Shown here: in pieces, positions 47,418 to 57,545 of the stretch
Layout: every line of letters begins with the position of its first letter
Numbering within the stretch: position 1 is the stretch's first letter
NCBI RefSeq assembly: GCF_002127325.2
Contig: NC_035436.2
Span: forward strand, 87,910,960 to 87,974,959
Length of the DNA stretch: 64,000 nucleotides
Reading direction: 5' to 3'
Source: Helianthus annuus
Lineage: Eukaryota; Streptophyta; Magnoliopsida; Asterales; Asteraceae
Translations under genes and position numbers: made by a program
The notes under the pieces: generated by a model
The model's database searches: none
What the model was told of the DNA's origin: nothing
Seen by the model: the letters and a program-made list of their open reading frames with translations, nothing else

Positions 47418-48524
47418 ATGCCTCCTCGACGCGAAAACCAGATAGCGACTGCCGAACTAGCAGAGATCATTGCACAACAAATGGCTGCTCAATTCCCAAA
47501 CCTCTTTGCTCAATGGAACCAAGCCAACAACAACAATAATGCCCCCTGCAACTCCAAGACGTTCAACTCAGCTAAGCCGTCAAAGTTTTCTGGGTCTCAA
47601 GGAGCGACTGCACTTCTGCAATGGTTCGAGAGTTTAGAGAACACCTTCAGACATGTTCAATGTCCAAACGAGCGAAAGGTAGAATTCGCATCTAGCGTCT
47701 TTGAGAAACGAGCTTTGACATGGTGGAATGGTGTGATGAGAGATAGGGGTGCCGATGTGGCACTGGCTCAAACATGGCAAGAGCTTCGAGCTCTGATGAT
47801 GAAGGAATTCTGTCCTCGTCACGAGATCAGGGCTTTGGAAAAGGAGTTCGACGATCTTAAGCAAGTTAGCGGTGAGCATCGAGCCTACACGGACCGTTAT
47901 GAGGAGTTAAGTTTGTTATGCCCGGATATGGTTACACCTTTGGATAAAGCAATCGAAAAGTACATTGATGGCCTCCCTGACTCAATACAAGACATTGTGA
48001 CTGGTAGCAACCCCACTACAGTTAGACAGGCCATTGAGCTATCTGCAACCTTGACTGAATCAAAGATCAGGAAAGGTAAACTTTTCCGAAAAGGTGACAA
48101 GAAACCGGTCGGGGAATCGAACCCAATCGAGGAATCAAAGACCATGGATGAACAGACTGAATCTCCTAAGAAGTCAAAGAAGCGAAAAGCTTCTCAGAAC
48201 TTCGCCGTGGTCACTCACAATGGTCAAGCCGTCCCCAACCAACCAGCTCAACCCCCTGCTAGAAGACCATACAATGGAACTGCACCTTTGTGCAACCAAT
48301 GTAGCCTCCATCATCACGCCAATGTACAGTGCCGCAAATGCCAAGCTTGTGGACTTATAGGCCACACAGCAAGAGTCTGCCCAGCTGCAGTTACGCCAAA
48401 CCAAGCTGGCAACAATCCTGCTCAAGGACGTTTTCTACCAGGCTCTTGTTTCAACTGTGGCGAGATGGGTCATTTCCGAAGAAATTGCCCAAGGCTTGCT
48501 AATGCAAATCCAGCACAGGGATGA
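47418..48524 (+). CDS. Gypsy Gag (nucleocapsid with two CCHC knuckles)
   Basis: An intact 368-codon ORF starting MPPRRENQIA. The Retrotrans_gag region spans about residues 55-215, with the blocks LTWWNGVMRD and LMMKEFCPRHE. A basic Lys/Arg stretch follows (about 225-255), then a Cys/His-rich region with CQACGLIGHTARVC (about 308-321) and CFNCGEMGHFRRNC (344-357). It stops at a TGA with no pol following in any frame. Gag forms the particle and binds the RNA genome in this group. Being intact, it could still assemble and package RNA using a partner's enzymes; that is inference. Confidence 0.92.
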   Translation: MPPRRENQIATAELAEIIAQQMAAQFPNLFAQWNQANNNNNAPCNSKTFNSAKPSKFSGSQGATALLQWFESLENTFRHVQCPNERKVEFASSVFEKRALTWWNGVMRDRGADVALAQTWQELRALMMKEFCPRHEIRALEKEFDDLKQVSGEHRAYTDRYEELSLLCPDMVTPLDKAIEKYIDGLPDSIQDIVTGSNPTTVRQAIELSATLTESKIRKGKLFRKGDKKPVGESNPIEESKTMDEQTESPKKSKKRKASQNFAVVTHNGQAVPNQPAQPPARRPYNGTAPLCNQCSLHHHANVQCRKCQACGLIGHTARVCPAAVTPNQAGNNPAQGRFLPGSCFNCGEMGHFRRNCPRLANANPAQG

Positions 48525-49560
48525 GCATCTGACTAACTAGAAGACAACATCGTTTAGAAACAATCATGTCTTATGTATTAGTTTCTTTTGTTGTCAAGAT
48601 CCAAGGAACAGTTGTTATCGTTGTTTATAAATAAATCTTTTATTTACATTACAATGTATTGCTATGGTTGCATGTATAAACGACATATCCCTTACAATAC
48701 CGACAATCAAGAAAGCATATTCCTTGAAGAACAAACTACCCCCAAAATTCTCCCATTCTATAATCACTTGCGTCTTCCACAAAATTCCTAAGTACCCGTT
48801 TATTTTAAGGAAACGAAGTGCAAGGCGCAGGTTACAACACAAGACGAATAACCAAGGTACCACTATAAATCCGTAATAAGGTGCCTAAGGATTTCCCGTA
48901 AGTCTTTAATTGTTGTATACCTTCATTCGAATGTGGTGATTCTTTGTAATCAAAAATCGAATTTTGGGAGATCTGCCTATCTTCTCAGATAGATTCCAGT
49001 GAACATTGAGACCCGTCGATTGGTTTCCATATCCGTAATCAATCAATAACAAGTTAATAACAAATTATAATCAAGTTAAACAATTATGTGACTTTGTGCT
49101 TATGTGTTCCCTTATGTGTTGTTATATTATCCAAATCTTCGTAGAATTTTACATATCCTTATACAAGAGATTCATAGTAGGATACCCAAAGGTATTACTT
49201 AAAATCCTCAATGGACTTCTAAGTTATAGTTAAGTCCCTTGGATTATGAAGTACTACTTCATAATTAGACCCCTTGAGTGGTCCAGTGAAACAAATTGAT
49301 CCAAAAATTTGGTTAGGGATATCATGTGATGATATAGCTGAAAGGACTCTTTGGTGCCTAACTAAGAAGATCCCCTGTCGATCTACTTAAAAGGACCAGA
49401 TGGAAGTCTAGTCACCCTCATCACAGGTTTGATATCCTTCCCCAAAACATTACAAAACAAACTGTGCGGACTGTGCAAGGGATTACGTAATTATGGATGC
49501 ATACATAATTATGGAATTTAGTGCACAGAAATCACAGCAAGTTCTGTCATGTGTCTAGAG
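48525..49560 (+). other. Gypsy internal region without pol
   Basis: About 1 kb after gag where protease and RT are expected in an autonomous relative. No pol motif is seen in any frame. Several short frames on both strands are not supported. Confidence 0.7.
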
Positions 49561-49569
49561 TTAACCCTA

Positions 49570-50390
49570 TTCATTTTCATTTCCGATGAAGCAACCGTTG
49601 AAAATGACTCCGTTAGTTCATTTTCGTTTCTGACGATTTATCCGTTGGGGAAATGAATATCCGTTGTGTAATCCTTCATTTCCATTTCTGATGAAGCAAC
49701 CATTGAAAATGACTCCGTTAGTTCATTTTCGTTTCTAACGATTTATCCGTTGGGGAAATGAATATCCGTTGTGTAATCCTTCATTTCCGTTTCTGATGAA
49801 GCAACCGTTGAAAATGACTCCGTTAGTTCATTTTCGTTTCTGACGATTTATCCGTTGGGGAAATGAATATCCGTTGTGTAATCCTTCATTTCCATTTCTG
49901 ATGAAGCAACCGTTGAAAATGACTCCGTTAGTTCATTTTCGTTTCTGACGATTTATCCGTTGGAGAAATGAATATCCGTTGTGTAATCCTTCATTTCCAA
50001 CTCTGAGGAAGCAACCGTTGAAGATGACTCCGTTAGTTCATTTTCGTTTCTGAAGATTTATCCGTTAAGGAAATGAATATCCATTGTGTAATCCTTCATT
50101 TCCAACTCTGAGGAAGCAACCGTTGAAGATGACTCCGTTAGTTCATTTTCGTTTCTGAAGATTTATCTGTTGAGGAAATGAATATCCATTGTGTAATCCT
50201 TCATTTCCATTTCTGATGAAGCAACCATTGAAAATGACTCCGTCTGTTCATTTTTCGTTTCTGAAGAATTTTCCGTTAAGGAAATGAACATCCGTTTGCT
50301 TATTCCGTCATCTCCATTTCTGAGGAATACTCGTTGAGGAAAATGACTCCGTCTGTTCATTTTCATTTCTGAAGAATAACCGTTAAGGAA
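49570..50390 (+). repeat. 105-bp tandem array, about 8 units
   Basis: The anchor word GATGAAGCAACC or GAGGAAGCAACC falls at 49585, 49690, 49795, 49900, 50005, 50110 and 50215. A last diverged unit is at 50322. The spacing is exactly 105 bp for six intervals. Units consist of two related half-units, each with a TTCATTTYCRTTTCTGA-type block and a following CCGTT. The array lies between the gag-end region and the polypurine tract. Confidence 0.93.
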
Positions 50391-50480
50391 ATGACAGGAT
50401 ATTGCCTTGCATATCGCTGATGGTTATTTGGCAGAGTCATAAATAGACTCCTACGAATAAATTTCGGGACAAAATTTCCT

Positions 50481-50494
50481 AAAGTAGGGGAGAC
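50481..50494 (+). promoter_or_regulatory. Gypsy polypurine tract
   Basis: AAAGTAGGGGAGAC directly before the 3' LTR, the expected plus-strand primer site. Confidence 0.85.
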
Positions 50495-53400
50495 TGTGAC
50501 ACCTGTGTCACCGCGACCATCAAACGAATACCAAGCCCATGAAATATCGTATTTCATACTTGGGATCTTGTATAAATATGTGTATCTATTGCACATATCA
50601 ATTCTTGTTCAATTTCAAATTCTACATCACTTTCTAGAGAATTATACGCAAACTGGTGCGTAAACGTACTCAGTTTAATGCGACAAATAATCCGGAACAT
50701 CAACATATACTCAACATACCTTAAATAACCTTTACATAACTTAGAAATAAGTTTTGAAGGCTTTGGTATAGCAAAAACAAGTTAATTCGCTTACAGGGAC
50801 TAAACTTGACAAACTGCGAAAGTGTGCCAATTTGAACTGTAACGAACATTCCGGAACATGTCCATAAGTTAAACATACCCTAAATATCCTTTACATAGCT
50901 TAGAAATAGGCTTTGAGGTGTTTGGTATGCTAAAACAAACTTTTGGATCATTCAGGGACTAAAAGTGTCAAAAAGTGCACAAGTTTGCACTTTCGCGCAT
51001 AACTTACGTTCTGAATACATCCGGACATCCAAAAATTTATGTAAGCATCCTAATATTATGCCTTAGTGTTTGGCATGAGAAAAATCCATTCGTTGCGTCA
51101 TTTGGATCGTTTTCCGCGCTTATGCGCATTCCGTCGTAATTAACCGAACATCGCGATCGTACGGCCAAACGAGCCAACATCCGGAACATTTTTGAGCATG
51201 TTTCATGTCCACAATGTTTAGGCATCATTTTAGGGCCTTAAAGTTGGCTTTACGGGCCTTAGAAGTGTCGGAAATGGCTTAAATACGCAACAGGGACCAA
51301 AACTGGCATTTTTGAAAGTATGTGCAGATCAGAAGCTTCAGGCGGCCCGCGTGAGTTTTGCCTAAATGTTGAGGCGGGCCGCGTGAGACTGTCAGACCAG
51401 ATTCAATCTTTCTAATCAATGCAGTTGGCCTTTCGTTCGATCAAGGGGCAATGCCCTTTCACCTAATCAAAGGCCAAAGGCCATTTTCAGTAACCACCAC
51501 ATTTTTGACAAGTGTACGCACCCGATCGTGGCACGATATTCGATAAACGATCCTAACGGTTCCACTTTTCCTATAAATACCCCCCCTTTGTTCCAAAACC
51601 CACACAATCTGATCTAAAGGCTCTAAGTTGGAACCATTGTTTCATACCTGAGCCATTTTGGTCTATATTAGCATTCGGGGACCCTCCGTAAGTCTTCTTT
51701 CGCTCTTTTATTCGCTTTTCGAGTCCGAAAGTCAACGTTTTGTTGACTTTCTGCATTGACCAGCTTATGGTCGATGCGAAGTTCATGGAACTTCATAACG
51801 TGAGCGTGATCACGATGGTTATAGTCCGTAGTGACTATACCTACTGATCACCACGTTATCTAGGCTAAGTGACGAGTCGTAGTTTCGGCCAAAATGCGCA
51901 TTCTCGCGTACTTTGTAACCAAACTACTCGTGAGCATCAAAGCCGTTTGTTTTGATACCAAACCTGTTTTCTAAACTTAGTTAAGCATGTTCTAACATGC
52001 TTAGCTCGTCACTTTTAGTATAGTGCTTATATAGGGTCGTAAGGTAAGCGATCTAAACCATCGCTTATACTTTCGAACCCGACCCATTTGGTCGATAATT
52101 ATGATCTGACCAAACACATTAGGTGACCATAGCTATAACCTTCCGAGGTTATACCTTTTAGTCACGATGTTAGGCGTTCCAGACGCGTTCTACGCGAACG
52201 ACGCGTTAGGGTAGCATAAGCTACCTAAACGGGTCGTGATGGACCGTAAGCACTTTGGTTAAGTTTCATTTTAGTATGTAGGCTTTGTTAAACCATATTA
52301 CACGAGTCTCCATACTCGTTTGGTTTACGAACCCGCGTACTATCCGATCCTTCCGATTTGGTCCGGTATATTAACATAGCTACCTATTAGGTGCCGTTTG
52401 ATATCCCGTGATCTTTAGCATTATCTGGTTATTATACAAGAACTCCAAAGCAATCTCAGGTGAGTACATTGAACCCCTCTTTTACTGTTTTCCAAACTGT
52501 TTTGGGGTGAAACACATGTGCCTACTTGCTACTTTCATGCTTTCTGGTTTTCACATCATATACTGCTATGTTCGATAGTACATATATAGTACATGATCTC
52601 ATTGTGTTTATGCTATGTATGCCCATTGTGTGCGTACTTAGTACATTGCTTTACATCACATTTCATGCTACGTACGCCCATTGTGTGCATACGTAGTACA
52701 TTGTTTCACATTGCATATCTGTTGCATATGCTCATCCATATGAACACATTATTCTACATTTTGAACCGTTGTACTATACAATACATTTCATGCTACGTAC
52801 GCCCATTGTGTGCATACGTAGTACATTGTTTCACATTGCATATCTGTTGCATATGCTCATCCAGCATATGAACACATTATTCTACATTTTGAACCGTTGT
52901 ACTCTACAATACATTTCAAGCTACGTACGCCCATTGTGTGCATACGTAGTACATTGTTTCACATTGCATTTCTGTTGCATATGCTCATCCAGCATATGAA
53001 CACATTACACTACATTTTGAACCGTTGTAACCATTTGACTATGTGAACCGTCTTACCCCTTTGATTTCATGAACCGTCTGTAACCATTGAACCGTGTAAA
53101 CCAGTTGTATCCGTTGACATGGATTACATTTGACAATAGACATTTGACTATACATGAACATTTCTACCGTTGTTAAACATTTCATCTTGATGGTTTGGTT
53201 TGAGTAAGTGATTTAAGTAACGAGGCATGTGTAATATGATACAAGCATGGTGGATACGCCGCTGGTACTTCCTATATATAAGTGTTTGTATGGTATTACA
53301 TATCGTAGCGTTATTTGAATCATTTCAATTTGAAACATAGAACATTTTATACAAATAACACGCTTTTCACAAGACATTGATTTACAAACAACAAATCTTA

Positions 53401-53873
53401 TACAAACTCTTTTTTTACATGGTTATTCAGTTAACCATGCATTGTTCTCTTATTTATACATATCATTTGATCTTACCGTTTTTCAAATGATTTACAAGAC
53501 AAAGCAAAATACGAGGTTCATGACTAAACATTTTCTCAAACTCAAGTCATGAATTCCGTTTTCACAAAACCAATGTATCTCACAGGCATTTTTATGCTGA
53601 CGTACCTATTTTCACATGTGTTTTCAGGAGATGATGCATAGGACTTATCAAGACATACTTAGGCGGACCTGTGCCTTAGTGACTTAAAACGAGACAAGAA
53701 CTAGTTAATTTATGTTATGTACACTTTAATTTTTGTTTAGACAATGTAAACTTTTATGTTTGATTTATAAAACGAAACTTCATTTGCCATGGATTTGAAA
53801 CAACTGATTCTGTTACAACACTCCCCGACGTTTCCGCCACGTTTTGTATGTTCTACGTGGTCGGGGTGTGACA
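50495..53873 (+). repeat. Gypsy 3' LTR (3.38 kb)
   Basis: Near-identical to the 5' LTR. Small differences include the 3-base loss in the 128-bp array and a short insertion near 52580. Ends TGTGACA at 53873 followed by the TSD ACACA. Confidence 0.95.
53209..53322 (+). other. Conserved LTR hairpin, copy 4
   Basis: Same as copy 3 in the other LTR, with one loop difference (CGCTGG instead of CGTTGG). Confidence 0.75.
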
Positions 53874-54197
53874 ACACATCCATAGATCTTGACCTTGCCC
53901 CTGAACATAAGTTCTCAGCCTTTCTTTCCACCATCCCCAATCATTGATGTGATTTAGCTTTGGCGGTTTTGTGCTTGTACCAGTTTCACTGTCGTTCTGC
54001 ATCATTGCTTGAATGCTGTTGCTTTGATTTGTGACCAATGCCCATTGATTTGCAGTTATCATTGCAGTTTGAGGTGGGGCAATAGCCCGCATCCATGCAG
54101 TTTTATCGAAATCTGACGCAGATTGCGTAGCTGATGATTGTGGAGTCAAAGTTGTTTGAGTCCACCCGGTTGGATCCCACTGACCGTTTGTTCCCAT
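53874..54197 (-). pseudogene. Copia gag N-terminus, separated by gypsy insertion
   Basis: Starts MGTNGQWDPTGW at 54197 and runs to the insertion site, with the block KPPKLNHINDWGWWKERL typical of the gag N-terminal domain. The frame continues across the insertion at 43416 (FFTAFDNDLEVAG) once one copy of the 5-bp TSD is removed, which confirms the point of insertion. Confidence 0.9.
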
Positions 54198-55021
54198 TTT
54201 ATAAAAATTAATATATTAAGTGAAAATTGATTTAAAATTTGAAAAACAAGTTTTCCCTTTTTTAAAAATTTAATTTTCACAAACTATGTTAATATCTCGA
54301 ATGAAAACAACCAGCCGAAGGATCCCTGATCGAAAGACCTGAAAAACACAAACTTGTTAAACTTAAACAGACTAGGATTGAAGGATCAATACTTGTTCGA
54401 AGGATCAACAGTGTTCGAAAGATCACTGTTGAATTTCGAACAATGATTTCGAAAGATTCTCCAATCGAAAGCTCCTTATCTTTCGAATAAGAACTGTAGA
54501 TCGAAAGATATATCCTTCGAAAAGATTCCTTGGATCGAAGGATAAGTCACAGACTTCGAAGGATGTTCGAAGGATGATTATCTATCGAACTTCCCTTGAT
54601 CGAAAGATGATCTTTCGACTTCGAAGGATATCGTTCGATCTGTACTGACACAGTTGACAAAAAGTGACAGGTTGGTGAAAAGGTGATTGGTTGGTAGAAA
54701 GCTTTCGGCAGAAGGTATGTTCAGACCATACCTTTTACCAAACCAGATTTGACCCAATAAAATATTACTTAAAAAGGAAGGTTCTTATCCAGAAAACCGG
54801 TCACCGGAGTAAGGCGGAATTTGGCCGGAAATTACCAAACTTCTTAAAAACAAGTTTTTAAGTTACCCAACCCGTCCTTTAACACACCCGGTTAGTTTAG
54901 AACACGTTTTTACGTCTAGAAATACGAGAAAAACACAAAAAACGGGTGCTAAACCATGTGAGTTTTTGTTCAAACACTCCAAAGTCTTGTATAAACTCGG
55001 TTTTTAACAAGGAAAAGAGCC
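54198..55021 (-). promoter_or_regulatory. Copia leader with reiterated ATCGAAGGATC motif
   Basis: About 15 motif variants (TTCGAAGGATCA, ATCGAAAGATGA, ATCGAAGGATAA and similar) are packed into 54310-54640, some in inverted orientation. The same motif recurs in both LTRs. The rest of the leader is AT-rich and non-coding. Confidence 0.75.
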
Positions 55022-55038
55022 ACGGCTCTGATACCACT
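55022..55038 (-). promoter_or_regulatory. Copia primer-binding site
   Basis: TGGTATCAGAGCC on the minus strand, a few bases inside the 5' LTR. Complementary to initiator Met tRNA. Confidence 0.9.
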
Positions 55039-55695
55039 TGTAGGTCCCCCGGAGGTTGAGGTTACACCTTATCCTTGTTATGTTTAACACACTAGCAAGT
55101 GCGGAATCCAAGCTAGAATGCAAACCGGTAGTTTATATGAGAACACAAGCTACAAAGAGAAAGGTAGACACACGAGATATCAAAGTTTTCTCTTGTATTT
55201 CAGTGGACACGGTTACAGCCCTTGACCAAACTGAAAATACGCTCTCTACAAGACTAAGTTCACTCACACTCTCTCTCACACTCACCCAATGATGTGAACA
55301 CATTACATGAGTATATATATACCCATCACAGCTCGTCTGGTCGAAGGATCAGATAGACTGATCGAAGGATCATCTATCGATCTGAAACCTATCGAAGGAT
55401 CCATATATACCTCGAAGGATGATATCCCTCGAGGTCCATCAACATCCATCGAAGGTTTATCTTTCGAGCTCATCGAAGGATCTAAACAATCCTTCGATGA
55501 CTCATCCTTCGACACAAACATGTTACAACCATGTTCTAACTGTTTGGCTAAGTCAAACTAGGAGGATGGTTGACTTGGTCAATCTTACATCAAACACACA
55601 TATTAACAAACCTAATACGTAACCCAGACTAACAAAAGACATCGTTTTGTATCATGACAAAATACAGAAAAAGTACAGACACAAGTGCACCAACA
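55039..55695 (-). repeat. Copia 5' LTR
   Basis: 657 bp, about 99% identical to 34306-34961 by eye. TATATATATA box on the minus strand at 55321-55312. Followed by the TSD ctcgc (55696-55700). Confidence 0.93.
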
Positions 55696-55700
55696 CTCGC

Positions 55701-56043
55701 TTTCTGCATCCTTAATTTCCCCCTTTTCTGTGAAATAAATAAAGGGTTTAATGATTGTTGAATTGTAAAGGGACTTAAATTGATAATTGAGAAGAAATTG
55801 AAGGAAAAATTGTACCAGTGAGTAGCAGTTGTTGCTCCATTTTTGGATGAAGAATGAAGGAAGATGATATAACCGATGTGGGTTTGGAACGGTGGATAGA
55901 GGGGTTTATTCTCCACCATCACCATTCAGAAGAGAGAAGTGAGAGAGAAGAGAGAGAGATTAAGAATGAAAAACTTTATTTTCTTTTTATTATAAACTTT
56001 TCATTATTTATAAAATAGCCCCTTGATATAATTTATCTTATAA
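55701..56043. other. MULE interior, right part
   Basis: About 340 bp with a GA-rich microsatellite at 55928-55964 (agagagaag type). No recognisable gene; the minus-strand frame 55629-55925 runs into the copia LTR and is not supported. Confidence 0.5.
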
Positions 56044-56251
56044 AATAGTCCCTGAGGAGATGAAATTACAATAGTACCCTCATGTGCCTTGCACATGACT
56101 AAATTTAACCAAAAAATCTAACTGTGTTTGGCCTAAAGGATAAAACGTGCAAGATTTTGAAAGGTAAAGGACACCGCCTGTCAACTTTTGTGCTAAAGGA
56201 CATCGCCTGAAATTCGATGTAAACATAAAGGACAAAACTTGTAATTTACTC
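56044..56251 (-). repeat. MULE right TIR
   Basis: Reverse complement of 33643-33850 with about 15-20 differences by eye. Followed by the TSD TAAAATAAA (56252-56260). Confidence 0.9.
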
Positions 56252-56379
56252 TAAAATAAACATGTAATAAAAAACTACAAAAACTAAGCATTAATTAAAA
56301 ATATTTTTAATACAAAAATACAATAATCAAAACTAAAATAACCATAAAATAAAGTAGAAAAAAATAAAAATAAAACAAA

Positions 56380-56600
56380 TCCTCATTGGAATCATTTGTA
56401 TTGCAGTCCCGTAGGGTAGCGACGTGTTCGACAAGATCATGTCGAAGTCTAAAGTGTGTATCTTCATTCCGTAACTCATAAATTACATCGTCGTCTACGA
56501 CTACAACGGTCGGAGGGTCCAACGCATAAGCGGGTCCGGGTGAAATTGCATTCTCGTCATCCTTTATAATCACATTGTGCACTAAAATCGGACAAAAACT
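56380..56600 (-). pseudogene. PIF/Harbinger transposase C-terminal scrap
   Basis: The minus-strand frame contains ILVHNVIIKDDENA (about 56595-56550), then LRNEDTHFRLRHDLVEHVA, matching the end of plant Harbinger/ALP1-like transposases (ILHNMI...LRxDLVEHIW). Only the C-terminal part is present; the catalytic DDE region is absent. It lies just outside the MULE, so it may be the original target or an independent relic. Confidence 0.7.
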
Positions 56601-56789
56601 CGTAAAAGATCACAAGAATTGGTTCCCAAAAGTACTAGAATCGGATGAAACATTTATTGTGTATTTTTTGGTATAGAAATTGTCGAGATTACATAGAAAA
56701 ATGTGGAGAGTATAAAATATGTTTTTTTTTCTTTTTTATGGGACCACCATTATGCTACTCAATTTTGATACTTGGATGGTAGGATTTTT

Positions 56790-57036
56790 TTTCCAAATTA
56801 CAAATTGATGTGTTAGGATTTTTTTATCAGAATGAGGATACTAGTCGATAGATGTAAAACTTACCTTTAAACGGTGCTCCAAACGACTTAATTTTTGTTA
56901 ATTGGAAGTTTAAACACCCGAATTGAAGCAACGTTTTCGTCATTTGGAGCACTGTTTCGATGTAAATTTTACATAAATCAACTCGTATTCTCGTTCTGAT
57001 TAAAATCCCTAAAACATCAGTTTGTAATTCGGAAAG
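56790..57036. repeat. Inverted-repeat element with 98-bp arms
   Basis: Arms 56790-56887 and 56939-57036 are complementary with scattered mismatches (left GGTGCTCCAAACGAC against right GTCATTTGGAGCACT) around a loop of about 51 bp. This is a foldback MITE; no clear TSD was found, so its class is open. Confidence 0.8.
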
Positions 57037-57249
57037 AAAAACTTAACTCCGCTATGTTTTTTTAGTGGCGGACCATTATACAAACAAAATGAAAAGGATT
57101 AGACTACTGTCGGAAATAAATCCAGTTAGGATTGTTATAGAAAAATTGAATTATTTAAATCCAATTTGCAAAACTTAAACATTTCATTTTCATAATTTTC
57201 GAACATGCATTTTTGTTTGCATTTTTGAATCTTATATAACAAATCTGGT

Positions 57250-57545
57250 ATGTGTTTAAACCAAAGAAAATATTGTTTGGAATTGTTAAGTGAGTTTGGA
57301 TATTTGGGTTGCAAACCAGTTAATACACCTATTGAACAAAGCTATTTGGTAACTGCTAAAGTGTCTAAAAATCAAAGTCTTTTAAAAGATGTCACTGGTT
57401 TTCAAAAACTAATAGGTAAGTTAATCTACCTATCTTTGACTCGGCCGGATATCAGTTATGCTGTGCAATTCTTAAGTCAGTTTATGCACAGCCCAACTGA
57501 AATACATTTGCAAATTGCCTTAAGATTGTTAAAAAAATATGTGTT
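57250..57545 (+). pseudogene. Ty1/copia RT C-terminal scrap
   Basis: The frame beginning MCLNQRKYCLELL contains KLIGKLIYLSLTRPDISYAV and LSQFMHSP, the conserved region between RT and RNase H of copia elements. It belongs to a lineage other than the SIRE element here and lies on the plus strand. It ends abruptly after LRLLKKY. No LTR recognised nearby. Confidence 0.85.

Larger units (their letters stand above)
43417..53873 (+). mobile_element. Gag-only Ty3/gypsy element, complete, inserted in copia gag
   Basis: LTRs 43417-46784 and 50495-53873 begin and end TGTGACA. Perfect 5-bp TSD ACACA (43412-43416, 53874-53878). Primer-binding site TGGTATCAGAGCC (46792-46804), polypurine tract AAAGTAGGGGAGAC (50481-50494). 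Internal region only 3.7 kb: leader, one gag ORF, about 1 kb without coding and a 105-bp tandem array; no protease, RT or integrase. The LTRs differ at about 30 positions by eye over 3.37 kb, so the insertion is fairly young. Non-autonomous, presumably moved by related gypsy elements. Confidence 0.95.
34306..55695 (-). mobile_element. SIRE-type Ty1/copia element, minus strand, split by gypsy
   Basis: LTRs at 34306-34961 (3') and 55039-55695 (5') differ by only about six positions. The 5-bp TSD CTCGC is at 34301-34305 and 55696-55700. The primer-binding site (TGGTATCAGAGCC on the minus strand, 55034-55022) and a polypurine tract (AAGGGGGAGTT, 34972-34962) are intact. The coding order gag, protease, integrase, RT, RNase H is that of copia. 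The large gag with two knuckles and the long 3' region are of the SIRE/Maximus type. Removing the gypsy insertion and one TSD copy, the element is about 10.9 kb. It cannot be autonomous: gag is split, frames are broken and most of integrase is deleted. Confidence 0.93.
33643..56251. mobile_element. MULE-type element with 208-bp TIRs, host of the nest
   Basis: Terminal inverted repeats 33643-33850 and 56044-56251 begin GAGTAAATTACAAGTTTTG on both ends and match over 208 bp with scattered differences. A 9-bp direct duplication TAAAATAAA flanks them (33634-33642, 56252-56260). Long TIRs with a 9-bp TSD are the hallmark of Mutator-like elements. Without the nested copia element the MULE is about 1.2 kb. 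Its interior (33851-34305 plus 55701-56043) shows no transposase, so it is non-autonomous. Captured gene sequence is possible but not recognised. Confidence 0.88.

Noticed and set aside
49570..50390. Regularly spaced repeats that could suggest a CRISPR-like array
   Set aside because: The units are contiguous 105-bp tandem repeats with no unique spacers, inside a plant retrotransposon.
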